Source: JAJDTT01 sp022827025 (lineage in GTDB: Bacteria; Acidobacteriota; UBA6911; RPQK01; JAJDTT01). Taken from it: 64,000 nt of DNA. This document shows, piece by piece, positions 43,092-50,779 of the stretch. The notes below the pieces were generated by a model that saw only the letters and a list, made by a program, of their open reading frames with translations, was not told the origin of the DNA and ran no database searches. The DNA lies in the NCBI GenBank assembly GCA_965203535.1, contig OZ241897.1, positions 3,968,001 to 4,032,000 on the forward strand, written 5' to 3'. Every line of letters begins with the position of its first letter. Position 1 is the first letter of the stretch. The translations under genes and the position numbers were made by a program.

Positions 43092-44182
43092 TCGGACGGC
43101 CGATCGGTCGCGCGCTGTCCGAACTCGAGCTGGAAGAGTTCCAGGAACGACAGGCCGAGGGCCACCAGGATGGGACCGAAGATGAGGCCCGGCAATCCCA
43201 GGTAGGACACGCCTCCCATCAGGGAGAAGAAGACCAGGAGAGTGTGCATCTTCACCCGTCCCTCGATAAAGAAAGGCCGAACGACGTTGTCGAGCAACCC
43301 GACCAGGAGGAAGAGGCCGATGAAGACGAAACCGCTGGCGCCCGAGACGGTGCTCAGGAGATAGATCGCCCAGGGAACCCAGACGATTGCCGTTCCCACG
43401 ACGGGAACCAGGGAGAAGAAGGCCGTGAGCGTACCCCAGAAAATGGCCTGGTCGATGCCCACGATCCAGAAGACCAGTCCTCCGGCGATCCCCTGGACCA
43501 CCGCCGTGACCAGGCTCCCCACCACCGTGGCCGACGCGACTTGGCGAAACGTGGTCAAGATCTGGCGCTGGTACTCGTCCGAGAGGGGTGAGAGGTGCCG
43601 GTAGTCCCGGGACAGCCGGGCGCTGTCCCGGAAGAGGAAGAACATGGTGACCAGCATGATCAGGAAGCTGGTGACGAAACTCAGAAGTCCGGTCACCAGT
43701 TCGGAGCTGTGTTCCAGGAGGAAGAGGCTGAGTTTTTCCAGCAGCGTGGCCAACCCCTCCCCCAGGTCGAGTTGACCCAGGCCCACCCGGTCCAGGTCGA
43801 CGTACCGTTCAACGAATTGCCGCAATCGATCCGGGATCATGTCGTCACTCAATTGCCAGGTGGAACCCTCCCACTCCCTCTGGTCCAGAGCGGCCTGGAA
43901 CTTGTCGTAGATCTCCTTCGCCTGGGTCGCCACCTGGGTCAGAATCAGGGCGAAAGGCAGCAGGATGAGAGCCGTCATCCCCAGGCAGGTGACCAGTGCC
44001 GCCAATCCGCTGCGGCCCTTCAACCTCTTGCGGATCCAGTCGAAGGCGGGATAGCAGAGGCTCACCAGCACCGCGGCCAGCGCCACCGGCAGCAGAAACG
44101 GCCGGAAGATCTGCACCACGTAATAGAAGACGGGCAGGGAAAAGAGCAGCAGAACCAGCCGGGCGTAGCGTCCCCGATACAT
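43088..44182 (-). CDS. AI-2E family transporter (TqsA/PerM-like)
   Basis: A 364-aa membrane protein. Seven to eight hydrophobic segments are visible: LVLLLFSLPVFYYVVQIF, LVTCLGMTALILLPFALIL, LLSFVTSFLIMLVTMFFLF, VVGSLVTAVVQGIAGGLVFWIVG, AFFSLVPVVGTAIVWVPWAI and FIGLFLLVGLLDNVVRPF. The block LVPVVGTAIVWVPWA with VGLLDNVVRPF is the family signature. Despite the name, most members are not autoinducer transporters. First gene of a three-gene operon with ATGA overlaps. A TGTATCAT extended -10 lies just upstream of its ATG. Confidence 0.9.
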   Translation of the reverse strand: MYRGRYARLVLLLFSLPVFYYVVQIFRPFLLPVALAAVLVSLCYPAFDWIRKRLKGRSGLAALVTCLGMTALILLPFALILTQVATQAKEIYDKFQAALDQREWEGSTWQLSDDMIPDRLRQFVERYVDLDRVGLGQLDLGEGLATLLEKLSLFLLEHSSELVTGLLSFVTSFLIMLVTMFFLFRDSARLSRDYRHLSPLSDEYQRQILTTFRQVASATVVGSLVTAVVQGIAGGLVFWIVGIDQAIFWGTLTAFFSLVPVVGTAIVWVPWAIYLLSTVSGASGFVFIGLFLLVGLLDNVVRPFFIEGRVKMHTLLVFFSLMGGVSYLGLPGLIFGPILVALGLSFLELFQLEFGQRATDRPSE

Positions 44183-44388
44183 CAGCCCGAATGATACACT
44201 GAAACCCGCTTCCGCAGTCCGTGGTGAGAGCCCCGCGAAATGGCGACAGCAGTGATCATCGGGTCATGGCGGTGTCTGGGCCGGGCTCGTATCGAGGCGA
44301 TTCTTCCCGGCGGCCGGCGCCTCCGCCGGCTGGGATGCGGCTTCGGCCCGGTCGTGTGACGGAAAAGGTAACGAGCCGGGAAATCCCC

Positions 44389-45351
44389 ATGGATCCCTGT
44401 CCGATTTGTGGAGGGCGTGACTGGGATCACTTCTGCGCCGTTCCGGACCGGCTGCGAAAGATCACGGACCAGAGCTGGGAAATCCTCCGTTGCCGCTCCT
44501 GCGGCCTTGGCCGGACCGAACCCGCACCCGGTGAGCAGGACCTCATGGCGTTCTACCCTCCCGGATACTGGGGAGACGTGGTCAAGACGGTGGAGCAGTT
44601 TCAATCCGGACAACTGGTGTCGGCCCGCTCCTGGCGCCAGGAGGCCGAAAAGGTCCGCCTGCTGGAACGCTACTTGCGGGAGGGGTCCCTGTTGGACGTG
44701 GGTTGCGGGGACGGCAAGTTCCTCTGGGGTCTGGATTCCGGCCGTTGGCGGCGGACCGGACTCGAACCCTCGCGGCGAGTCGTCCAACTGGTCCGCGAGC
44801 GGATTCCGGACATCGATTTCGTGATCGGGGACCTGTACTCGGCTCGACTGCGGCCGGCTTCCTTCGACGCGATCACGTTCTGGCACGTGCTGGAGCACCT
44901 TCCGGACCCGAGGCGGGTCATGCGCCGGGTCCGGGATCTGCTGCGGCCGGGGGGGTGGCTCATCGTCTCACTCCCCAACCTGGGCAGCTTGCAGGCTCGT
45001 ATTTTTCGCCGGCACTGGTACGCGTTCGATGACGTGCCCCGCCACCTGTTTCACTATTCGCCCCGATCGCTGGCCCTGCTGCTGGACCAGGAAGGCTTCG
45101 AGGTTCGAGATCAGCTCGGATTTTCCAGGATCATCGGTTTTCACTGCCTGAAGCACAGCCTGGTCAACTGGTCGGAGAGTCTCTTCGGTTCCCGGGCGCC
45201 CTATTATTCGCTCAAGCCCATCCTGCCCCTCTGCGCTCTGCTGGAACGAGTGGTGCGGCGCTCCGGCATCATTACCCTGGTCGCCCGGAAACGGCGCCGG
45301 CGGCGGCCGGAGCCCGAAGTGAAACAGAGCCCCGAACGGGACGTACTGTAG
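44389..45351 (+). CDS. Class I SAM-dependent methyltransferase with N-terminal zinc ribbon
   Basis: A 320-aa protein. A four-cysteine ribbon (CPICGG at residues 4-9 and CRSCGLG near residue 37) leads into a Rossmann methyltransferase with motif I LLDVGCGDGKFLWGL. Motif II-like VIGDLYSARL follows, then FHVLEHLPDP-type FWHVLEHLPDP and LRPGGWLIVSLPN. The LEHLPDP block is usual in methyltransferases of O-antigen or lipid clusters. ATG 44389 starts at the ribbon; the frame is open 56 codons upstream without similarity. It diverges from the AI-2E operon. Confidence 0.87.
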   Translation: MDPCPICGGRDWDHFCAVPDRLRKITDQSWEILRCRSCGLGRTEPAPGEQDLMAFYPPGYWGDVVKTVEQFQSGQLVSARSWRQEAEKVRLLERYLREGSLLDVGCGDGKFLWGLDSGRWRRTGLEPSRRVVQLVRERIPDIDFVIGDLYSARLRPASFDAITFWHVLEHLPDPRRVMRRVRDLLRPGGWLIVSLPNLGSLQARIFRRHWYAFDDVPRHLFHYSPRSLALLLDQEGFEVRDQLGFSRIIGFHCLKHSLVNWSESLFGSRAPYYSLKPILPLCALLERVVRRSGIITLVARKRRRRRPEPEVKQSPERDVL

Positions 45352-45359
45352 GTTGGAGG

Positions 45360-45956
45360 ATGGAGAAGACCGATGCCGAGCTGGTCATCGCGAGCCTGGA
45401 GGGCGCGCCATACGCGTTCGAGCAGATCGTCCAGCGCTACCAGCGGCTGGTCTTCAGCATCATCTACCATCAATTGGGCCGGCGGCAGGAAGTGGAAGAC
45501 GTGGCTCAGGAGGTCTTCCTCAAGGTCTTCAACGCCCTCGGCCGATTCGATCGGCGCCGCCCGTTGAAGGCCTGGATCGCCAAGATCACGGTCAACCAAT
45601 GCCGAGACGTATTGAGAAAGCGACGGAGTTCCAGAGTCGAGGCGTTCTCCAACTTCACCGAAGAGGAAGAGAGGAGAATCCGGTCCCTGCACGACGTTTC
45701 CGCGGGCACGGCCGCCATGACGGAGGCGCAATCCAGAGCCTGCCTGAAGCTCCTGGACCAGCTCGTGCGCCGCTTGTCCCACAAGGACCGAACCGCATTC
45801 CTGCTCAGGGAGGTGGAGGGATTCGGCTATGATGAGGTCTCCAAGGTCCTGGGAAGCAGTCAGGTGGCGGCTCGAATCCGAGTCAGCCGCACGCGCAAGC
45901 GGCTGCTTGCGGCGCTGTCTCAAGTCCTTTCCGGCGGAGAAATGTTGAAACCATGA
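45360..45956 (+). CDS. ECF-type RNA polymerase sigma factor
   Basis: A 198-aa protein. Region 2 is FEQIVQRYQRLVFSIIYHQL, then EDVAQEVFLKVFNALGRFD with the promoter-melting segment. Region 4 is LSHKDRTAFLLREVEGFGYD, then EVSKVLGSSQVAARIRVSRTR (helix-turn-helix). Region 3 is absent, as in ECF sigma factors. Its ATG follows GGTTGGAGG immediately. An overlapping gene (ATGA) encodes a membrane protein with a degenerate anti-sigma zinc finger, followed by a periplasmic sensor-like protein. Confidence 0.93.
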   Translation: MEKTDAELVIASLEGAPYAFEQIVQRYQRLVFSIIYHQLGRRQEVEDVAQEVFLKVFNALGRFDRRRPLKAWIAKITVNQCRDVLRKRRSSRVEAFSNFTEEEERRIRSLHDVSAGTAAMTEAQSRACLKLLDQLVRRLSHKDRTAFLLREVEGFGYDEVSKVLGSSQVAARIRVSRTRKRLLAALSQVLSGGEMLKP

Positions 45957-46375
45957 ATCGGAAACAAATTCGGTTTGAAGACCTGGAGCGGAACGATACG
46001 CTGGATGAGGAACATCTGAAGTCCTGCGGACGGTACCGCCGGGAATTGCGCGCGTACCGCCTGTTTCGATTTCACCTGGAGCACTTGCCCCGAATCGAGC
46101 CTCCCCCCCATTTCGCCCGGACCGTGGCCCGGCTGGCCGAGGAAAGGCGGGGTGTGCCGTTCGCCCTGTTCCTGGAACGGGCCGCCCGGCAATTGGCGCC
46201 CGGCTTGATCGCCCTGATGGGGGCCGTCTCCGTCCTCCTCTATCTGTTTTCGCAGCCGGTTGACGTGGGCTTGACTCCGTTGGAGAGCCTGCCCGAGGAG
46301 GCCTCCCTGGAATACACCGTCGACTCCTTGAGGGCGTCGTCGGAAGGGGGTTGGATCATTGACGAATCGAACTAA
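45953..46375 (+). CDS. Membrane anti-sigma-factor candidate with degenerate zinc finger
   Basis: A 140-aa protein with one transmembrane helix (LAPGLIALMGAVSVLLYLF, near residues 83-101). The N-terminal cytoplasmic part has DEEHLKSCGRYRREL. This matches the zinc-associated anti-sigma motif H-x3-C-x2-C except that the second Cys is Tyr (H21, C25, Y28). It shares ATGA with the sigma gene and overlaps the next gene by 17 bp. Position and layout argue for an anti-sigma factor. Confidence 0.72.
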   Translation: MNRKQIRFEDLERNDTLDEEHLKSCGRYRRELRAYRLFRFHLEHLPRIEPPPHFARTVARLAEERRGVPFALFLERAARQLAPGLIALMGAVSVLLYLFSQPVDVGLTPLESLPEEASLEYTVDSLRASSEGGWIIDESN

Positions 46376-46799
46376 GGCCGTCTTCTGGATCATCTTCGTA
46401 TTCCTCTCGGGCAGCTTCGTCGGCGGCGTCTTGACCCACGTCCTGATCCGTCCGGCGCACTTCCATGCCGGAGGCGGCCCGGATCGGCGACACTCGGCGC
46501 GAGAGCCCGGACGGCCCCGCCGCAACGGGTCGCGGTTCCTCCGCCATCTGGATCAGGCTCTGGATCTGGACCCGGACCAGGAAGTCCAGGTGCGCCGGAT
46601 CTTGGAGACCACCCGGAAATCGTTCCGCGAAGCGGCCGAGGAAGCCGGCAAGATGCACAGAGAGATCCGCAACCACGCCGGAAATCAGATTCGGGCCCTC
46701 CTGAGGCCGGAGCAGGCGGAGAAATTCGACGAGATGACCCGGCGTATGGATCGAAGATTCCGCGAAGGAAAACGTCGCAGGCCCGGGCCTGGGCAATGA
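46359..46799 (+). CDS. Periplasmic Spy/CpxP/ZraP-like protein with N-terminal anchor
   Basis: A 146-aa protein. The membrane anchor is VFWIIFVFLSGSFVGGVLT, followed by a His- and Arg-rich linker. The helical part LDLDPDQEVQVRRILETT and LLRPEQAEKFDEM has the repeated LTxxQ-like motif of the LTXXQ/CpxP superfamily (stress or metal sensors). TTG 46359 is the only start in this frame before the anchor, with GGAAGGGGG upstream, and it overlaps the anti-sigma gene. The three proteins may act as a sensing relay for envelope stress. Confidence 0.75.
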   Translation: MTNRTKAVFWIIFVFLSGSFVGGVLTHVLIRPAHFHAGGGPDRRHSAREPGRPRRNGSRFLRHLDQALDLDPDQEVQVRRILETTRKSFREAAEEAGKMHREIRNHAGNQIRALLRPEQAEKFDEMTRRMDRRFREGKRRRPGPGQ

Positions 46800-46809
46800 T
46801 TCAGCCTAT

Positions 46810-46826
46810 CTACCGCGCAGACTCCT
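46810..46826. repeat. Family B repeat end (short fragment)
   Basis: CTACCGCGCAGACTCCT is identical to the end of the element at 41349-41514 (CTACCGCGCAGACTCCTGG) without the last bases. It lies between the sensor gene and the outer-membrane protein gene and is probably a remnant. Confidence 0.6.
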
Positions 46827-46864
46827 CGTCTTTCGAGGCGGTCCCCGCATCCTCCTGATATAGA

Positions 46865-47581
46865 ATGACGGCCTTCCTCAGCAGGTGTTGCCTCGCACTG
46901 GTCCTGTCGGGTGGCATCGCCCAGCCGCTCCCGGGTCAGGGTGCAGCCGAAACCCACCCCAGGAAATGGGAGTTCTCGTTCCTGGCCGGCGCCGGGTTCC
47001 TGTCCGACGGGACATCAGGCCCTGCGGAGGCCGGGAATGGCTCCTCCCTGGTGACGCTCGACTACAAAGCCGGTTACTCGATCGCATTCGGCGTGATCGA
47101 GAACCTGGCCGAGAAGTTCGGGGCCGAGATGCGCTACGGCATCAACAGTCTTCCGTTCGGCTCGGTGGGCTCGGCGGAGGGACCGTCGATGCCGGAGCGG
47201 GCCCACTATGTCCATGAACTCACCTACAGCCTTCTGGTCTATCCTCACGGCTGGAAGCGGGGCCGTCTCATTCCGTATGCGTTGGCGGGCCTCGGCGCGT
47301 CGCTGTTCCAGCCGTCCGGCGATACCGGCGCGGCCTCCCGGGTCCTGGTCCTCAAGGGCCGCTGGAAGTTGGCGGGCGAGATGGGCGGTGGCGTCAAACT
47401 CTACCTGGATCCGTCCTGGAGCCTCCGTTTCGAGGTTCGGGACCGGCTCACGGGAGTCCCCGACTACGGTCTGCCCCGCGCGGCATCCCGGGACCAGGGT
47501 GCCGGAACAGCTCTGCCGGCAAGCGGCCGGCTGCACCATTGGCGGTTCCAGGTCGGCCTCACCTACAACGTCGCCCGCTGA
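46865..47581 (+). CDS. Outer-membrane beta-barrel protein
   Basis: A 238-aa exported protein. The signal peptide is about residues 1-24. Alternating hydrophobic/polar strands follow: KWEFSFLAGAGFLSDG, TLDYKAGYSIAFGVI, AHYVHELTYSLLVYPH, PYALAGLGASLF, KLAGEMGGGVKLYLDP, LRFEVRDRLTG, ending HHWRFQVGLTYNVAR. The pattern fits an eight-stranded OmpA/OmpW-like barrel. Role unknown. The gene stands alone with a short upstream region holding a repeat fragment. Confidence 0.78.
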   Translation: MTAFLSRCCLALVLSGGIAQPLPGQGAAETHPRKWEFSFLAGAGFLSDGTSGPAEAGNGSSLVTLDYKAGYSIAFGVIENLAEKFGAEMRYGINSLPFGSVGSAEGPSMPERAHYVHELTYSLLVYPHGWKRGRLIPYALAGLGASLFQPSGDTGAASRVLVLKGRWKLAGEMGGGVKLYLDPSWSLRFEVRDRLTGVPDYGLPRAASRDQGAGTALPASGRLHHWRFQVGLTYNVAR

Positions 47582-47676
47582 TTCTCTCCTCCGAAGATTC
47601 AAACCTCGAATGCGTCCGGGAGACCGGCGGGACGACCCCGGACACCACGCCTCTCACGCCTCGCGTCTCCCCGGCG

Positions 47677-48459
47677 TCAGTGGGTCATGGCGTAAACGAT
47701 GTAGTTGATTCCCAACTGGAAGGCCAGATTGGCGTACTTTCGAGGGTATTCTTCCACTTCGGCCCACTCCCACGCATCTCCGAGATCCACGTTGTGGTTG
47801 ATCATCACCATGAGGCGGCCCCGCTCATCCATGACGCCCATGTAACGCGCGTCGTATCCGCCCTTCTCCCAGGTTTTTCCGTAGAACAGGTACTGGATTC
47901 CCGGAATCTGGATCAACTCGTCGATGTCGTAATAGCAATGGAAGACCGGGTGAGACAGAGGCAGGTCCACCGGCTCGTATTCCGGGAACACCTTCTTGAT
48001 CTGCTGGTAGAAGTTGTTCCACTCCCAGGGGCCGTGGAAGTCGTCCACCACGAGAAACCCGCCCCGCAAGAGGTATTCCCTCAGCTTCGACGCTTCCTGG
48101 TCGGAGAGATGCATTCTCCCGACCTCCACGGCGTAGAGAAAGGGATAGGCGAACACCTCCGAGTCCAGTATGGAGAGGGCCTTGTTGCCGGAAGAGACGA
48201 AGGTGAAGTCGCTCAGTTTCTCCAGGCCGTACAGGAATTGGAGGTCGGCCTTCGGATAGTCGGTCTGCCAGCTCCAGCTCCACCCCCGGCGCGCCCAGCC
48301 GGGACCCGAGTAGATGAGTCGCAGAAAAGTGAACTCCGAGTCATGCCGGCCGACCGCTTCGGGCTCATGGTGGTCGCCACCGGCAGCCAGGGCCAACCAG
48401 GTCAGCGGCGCCGCCGCGATCAGCAGCCACAGCTTTCCGAATGCCGGTTTCGGGAACAC
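47677..48459 (-). CDS. DUF4159 family protein
   Basis: A 260-aa exported protein. After a signal anchor (LWLLIAAAPLTWLALAAGG) it shows FTFLRLIYSGPG, DYPKADLQFLYGLEKLS, ILDSEVFAYPFLYAVEVG, LREYLLRGGFLVVDDFHG, and GVMDERGRLMVMINHNVDLGDAWEWA. These blocks are characteristic of DUF4159, a class I glutamine-amidotransferase-like fold without known function. In other bacteria it neighbours MoxR/von-Willebrand-type genes; that context is absent here. It is convergent with the barrel gene. Confidence 0.88.
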   Translation of the reverse strand: MFPKPAFGKLWLLIAAAPLTWLALAAGGDHHEPEAVGRHDSEFTFLRLIYSGPGWARRGWSWSWQTDYPKADLQFLYGLEKLSDFTFVSSGNKALSILDSEVFAYPFLYAVEVGRMHLSDQEASKLREYLLRGGFLVVDDFHGPWEWNNFYQQIKKVFPEYEPVDLPLSHPVFHCYYDIDELIQIPGIQYLFYGKTWEKGGYDARYMGVMDERGRLMVMINHNVDLGDAWEWAEVEEYPRKYANLAFQLGINYIVYAMTH

Positions 48460-48731
48460 GGCTATCGACCTCGTTGCGGAGAAATGCGAGTTTTCATACG
48501 AAACGCGGATTCAATGTAAGGGACCCGGGCTTCCGAGACAACTTGAAGAATTTGGGAGGAAGCGGGAAAGGCGGCTTTTCCCGGCTCCGTCCATCCGGTG
48601 AACCGTTTCCCACATGGTCCGTCTCCTCGTCTTCCTTCTCACCCTCGTGTATACTCTTGCCCCGTTTGCAATAGTCCACGGGTTGTCTTTTTTCCTTATT
48701 CATCTGGCGCGTACAAGGGCGGGGACATCTG

Positions 48732-50042
48732 ATGCAGTGGATCACGCCGATCGGCCGTAGCGGTCGAGGGAATGACGGGGTGACGGTCGTCTTCGCCAAG
48801 GGGAAGCTGGCGATTCTGTTGCTTTCGGCGCTGGTGGTCGGCTACGGGCTCGTGGGCGGATCCATGGACCGGGTTGCGGCCCGGGACGCGTCATACCAGG
48901 AACTTTCCCTCTTCATCGCGGTCGTCAAGCGGGTCCGGGAGGACTATGTCGAAAAACCTGTGATGAAGGACGCTTTTTTGGGCGCTCTGCACGGCATGGT
49001 CGAGGCGGTGGACCCCTACTCAAGCTACGTTCCCCAGGAGAGTTACGAGCAGGTTCAGGCGCGTACCGAAGCCCAGGCCTCACCCGGGATCTACATTTCC
49101 AAGCGTTACGGTTACGCCTACGTGGTCGCCGTGGTGCGCGGGAGTCCGGCCGAGCGGGAAGGGATGCGAACCGGCGATTGGATCGAGTCCATCGATTCCC
49201 GAAAAACGACACAGATGAGCCGCTGGGAGGCGCAGAACATGCTCCAGGGAGCGCCCGGCACCGAGGTGAAGCTCAGGCTGATCCGGCGGCGCCGGCCGCC
49301 CACCGTAATCCGATTGGTGCGGGAGGCGCCCATCCCCGAGCAGGTCAAGGCGGAGGTCGTGGAGACGGGGCTGGGCCGGCTCCGGATTCCGAGTCTTCAG
49401 GCCGGCAGCGCCGAACAGGTGCGGAAGGGGTTGCGGATGCTGCGGTCCGCCGGTGTGAAGGGAATCCTGGTGGATGTGCGAGGCGTGGCCGCAGGGGAAG
49501 TGGCGGAGGCCGTCGAGATCGCGGGACTCCTGCTTCCCAAGGGGAGCAAGGTGCTCACCGTCAAGGATCGTCAGAAACGTTCCGTGGTGCACGCCACGAC
49601 CGCCGAGCCCTTGCTGGCCGGCGTTCCGGCGGTGGTGTTGGTAGACGGAGGAACCAGCGGGGCGGCCGAGGTGCTTGCGGCAGCCTTGAAGGACCATGAC
49701 GTGGCTACGGTCGTGGGTTTGAAGACGGATGGCAGAGGGTCGGGACAGGAGCTTTTCCATCTCGGAGACGGATCGGTGCTGTACCTCGCGACCAAGCTCT
49801 ACTATCGGCCCAACGGCAGCGCGATCCAAAAGAAAAAGCTCAAGGATTCCGGAATCTCCCCTGATGTTCGAACTCCGGACGAGGACTTCGTTTCCAGTTT
49901 TTACCTGGAGAACGTCTCGGACGACCCTGATGCGGAATTGGGAGTCGATTTTTACAAGGGCTTGGAAGAAGCTGTCCGCGAAAGACAGTTCCAGCAGGGA
50001 CTCGACGAACTGCGAGGCCGGCTGGCCAGGAAAGCTGCATGA
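48732..50042 (+). CDS. S41 (C-terminal processing protease) family protein, catalytically dead
   Basis: A 436-aa protein with a membrane anchor (AILLLSALVVGYGLVGG). The S41 N-terminal helices include VREDYVEKPVMKDAFLGAL and VDPYSSYVP. A PDZ domain follows (AYVVAVVRGSPAEREGMRTGD, near residues 125-190), then the peptidase core. In E. coli Prc the catalytic Ser and Lys lie 25 residues apart, in SAS-ASE and TFGKG. Here the matching positions are Gly310 (TSG-AAE) and Arg335 (TDGRG), so both catalytic residues are replaced. It is probably a PDZ scaffold or regulator of another protease. The fold is otherwise intact. Confidence 0.87.
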   Translation: MQWITPIGRSGRGNDGVTVVFAKGKLAILLLSALVVGYGLVGGSMDRVAARDASYQELSLFIAVVKRVREDYVEKPVMKDAFLGALHGMVEAVDPYSSYVPQESYEQVQARTEAQASPGIYISKRYGYAYVVAVVRGSPAEREGMRTGDWIESIDSRKTTQMSRWEAQNMLQGAPGTEVKLRLIRRRRPPTVIRLVREAPIPEQVKAEVVETGLGRLRIPSLQAGSAEQVRKGLRMLRSAGVKGILVDVRGVAAGEVAEAVEIAGLLLPKGSKVLTVKDRQKRSVVHATTAEPLLAGVPAVVLVDGGTSGAAEVLAAALKDHDVATVVGLKTDGRGSGQELFHLGDGSVLYLATKLYYRPNGSAIQKKKLKDSGISPDVRTPDEDFVSSFYLENVSDDPDAELGVDFYKGLEEAVRERQFQQGLDELRGRLARKAA

Positions 50043-50095
50043 GGGTCGGGCTTGGAAGGTTCACGTGATCGATCGGCAGGAAAGGAGAACGGGGA

Positions 50096-50368
50096 ATGAA
50101 CAAGGCTGAGTTGATCGGAGCTGTCGCCGGAAAGGCGAACCTCAGCAGAAGCGATGCTCGAGCCGCGGTGGAGGCCATGGTGTCCACCATCCGGGCGGCC
50201 ATGAAAAACGGCGGCAAGGTTTCCCTCGTGGGGTTCGGCACGTTTTCGGCTCCCCTCCGTCCCGCTCGGCCGGGGCGCAACCCCCGGACCGGAGAAGCGA
50301 TTCAGATTCCCGCCAGAAAGGTTCCCAAATTCACGCCGGGGAGGTCATTGAGGGACTCGATTCAGTAG
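50096..50368 (+). CDS. hup: HU-family DNA-binding protein
   Basis: A 90-aa nucleoid protein. KAELIGAVAGKANLSRSDAR forms the N-terminal helices, VSLVGFGTFSAPLRPARPGRN the saddle and start of the beta arm. GRNPRTGEAIQIPARKVPKF is the canonical DNA-intercalating arm, and the end is PGRSLRDSI. Length and all motifs are normal. A good ribosome binding site (GGAGAACGGGGA) precedes ATG 50096. It lies 53 bp after the S41-like gene, possibly with its own promoter. Confidence 0.95.
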   Translation: MNKAELIGAVAGKANLSRSDARAAVEAMVSTIRAAMKNGGKVSLVGFGTFSAPLRPARPGRNPRTGEAIQIPARKVPKFTPGRSLRDSIQ

Positions 50369-50461
50369 GGATCGAGTCCGCCTTCATTTGCGCAGCAACA
50401 GCCCGCGACGACTTTCACCACGGACGGTCATGGATCGACGCGCCATCGGGCACGGACCCCG

Positions 50462-50489
50462 TTGGGACGCTGGATTCGTGTGTTATGAT
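50462..50489 (+). promoter_or_regulatory. Sigma70-type promoter of tRNA-Val
   Basis: TTGGGA (50462-50467) and TATGAT (50484-50489) are 16 bp apart, and the tRNA begins eight bases beyond the -10 box. Confidence 0.62.
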
Positions 50490-50497
50490 CCCCTCGT

Positions 50498-50572
50498 AGG
50501 TGCGTAGCTCAGGGGGAGAGCACTTCCTTGACGCGGAAGGGGTCAGCGGTTCAAATCCGCTCGCACCTACCA
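50498..50572 (+). tRNA. tRNA-Val (anticodon GAC)
   Basis: A clean cloverleaf: acceptor AGGTGCG with CGCACCT, D arm GCTC/GAGC, anticodon stem CTTCC/GGAAG with loop TTGACGC (anticodon GAC), T arm GCGG-TTCAAAT-CCGC and encoded CCA at 50570-50572. A run of seven T follows at once and may terminate transcription. The long repeat A2 begins inside this T-run. Confidence 0.94.
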
Positions 50573-50577
50573 TTTTT

Positions 50578-50742
50578 TTACAGTCCGTGGCAAAAGTCCC
50601 GCGAGCACCGAGACCGGGGTCGCGCCCGCCGGACAAGGCGCTGTCGAGGGAGCATACCGGGAGTATGTGACCGGGGAGAACGCGTCTCCGCCGGGATGCA
50701 GACCCGGTCGAATGCCGTGACGGCTTTTGCCACGGACTGTGA
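50578..50742. repeat. Family A long palindromic repeat, copy 2 (full length, 165 bp)
   Basis: Ends are TTACAGTCCGTGG and CCACGGACTGTGA (one mismatch when paired). Its reverse complement aligns with the copy at 4584-4749 over the whole length, including CACATACTCCCGGTATG at the centre and GCGCCTTGTCCGGCGGGCGC in one arm. It sits between tRNA-Val and thrS, 37 bp before the first thrS ATG. It would therefore be transcribed as part of the thrS leader if the promoter lies upstream. Confidence 0.9.
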
Positions 50743-50779
50743 CCTTGCGGTTGGCGTTGGTATCCGGGGTTCGATCAAA

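Noticed and set aside
43088..44182. AI-2E family gene as evidence of autoinducer-2 quorum sensing
   Set aside because: The family name is historical, most members transport other solutes, and no luxS or lsr genes are present.
48614..48757. A 47-codon hydrophobic peptide just before the S41-like gene
   Set aside because: It could encode a single membrane helix, but it has no ribosome binding site, overlaps the S41-like start region, and contains a plausible TATACT -10 box, so a promoter region is the simpler reading.
50498..50742. tRNA-Val followed by a repeat as an integration site of a mobile island
   Set aside because: No integrase, no duplicated tRNA 3' end and no foreign cargo follow; the next genes are the conserved thrS operon.
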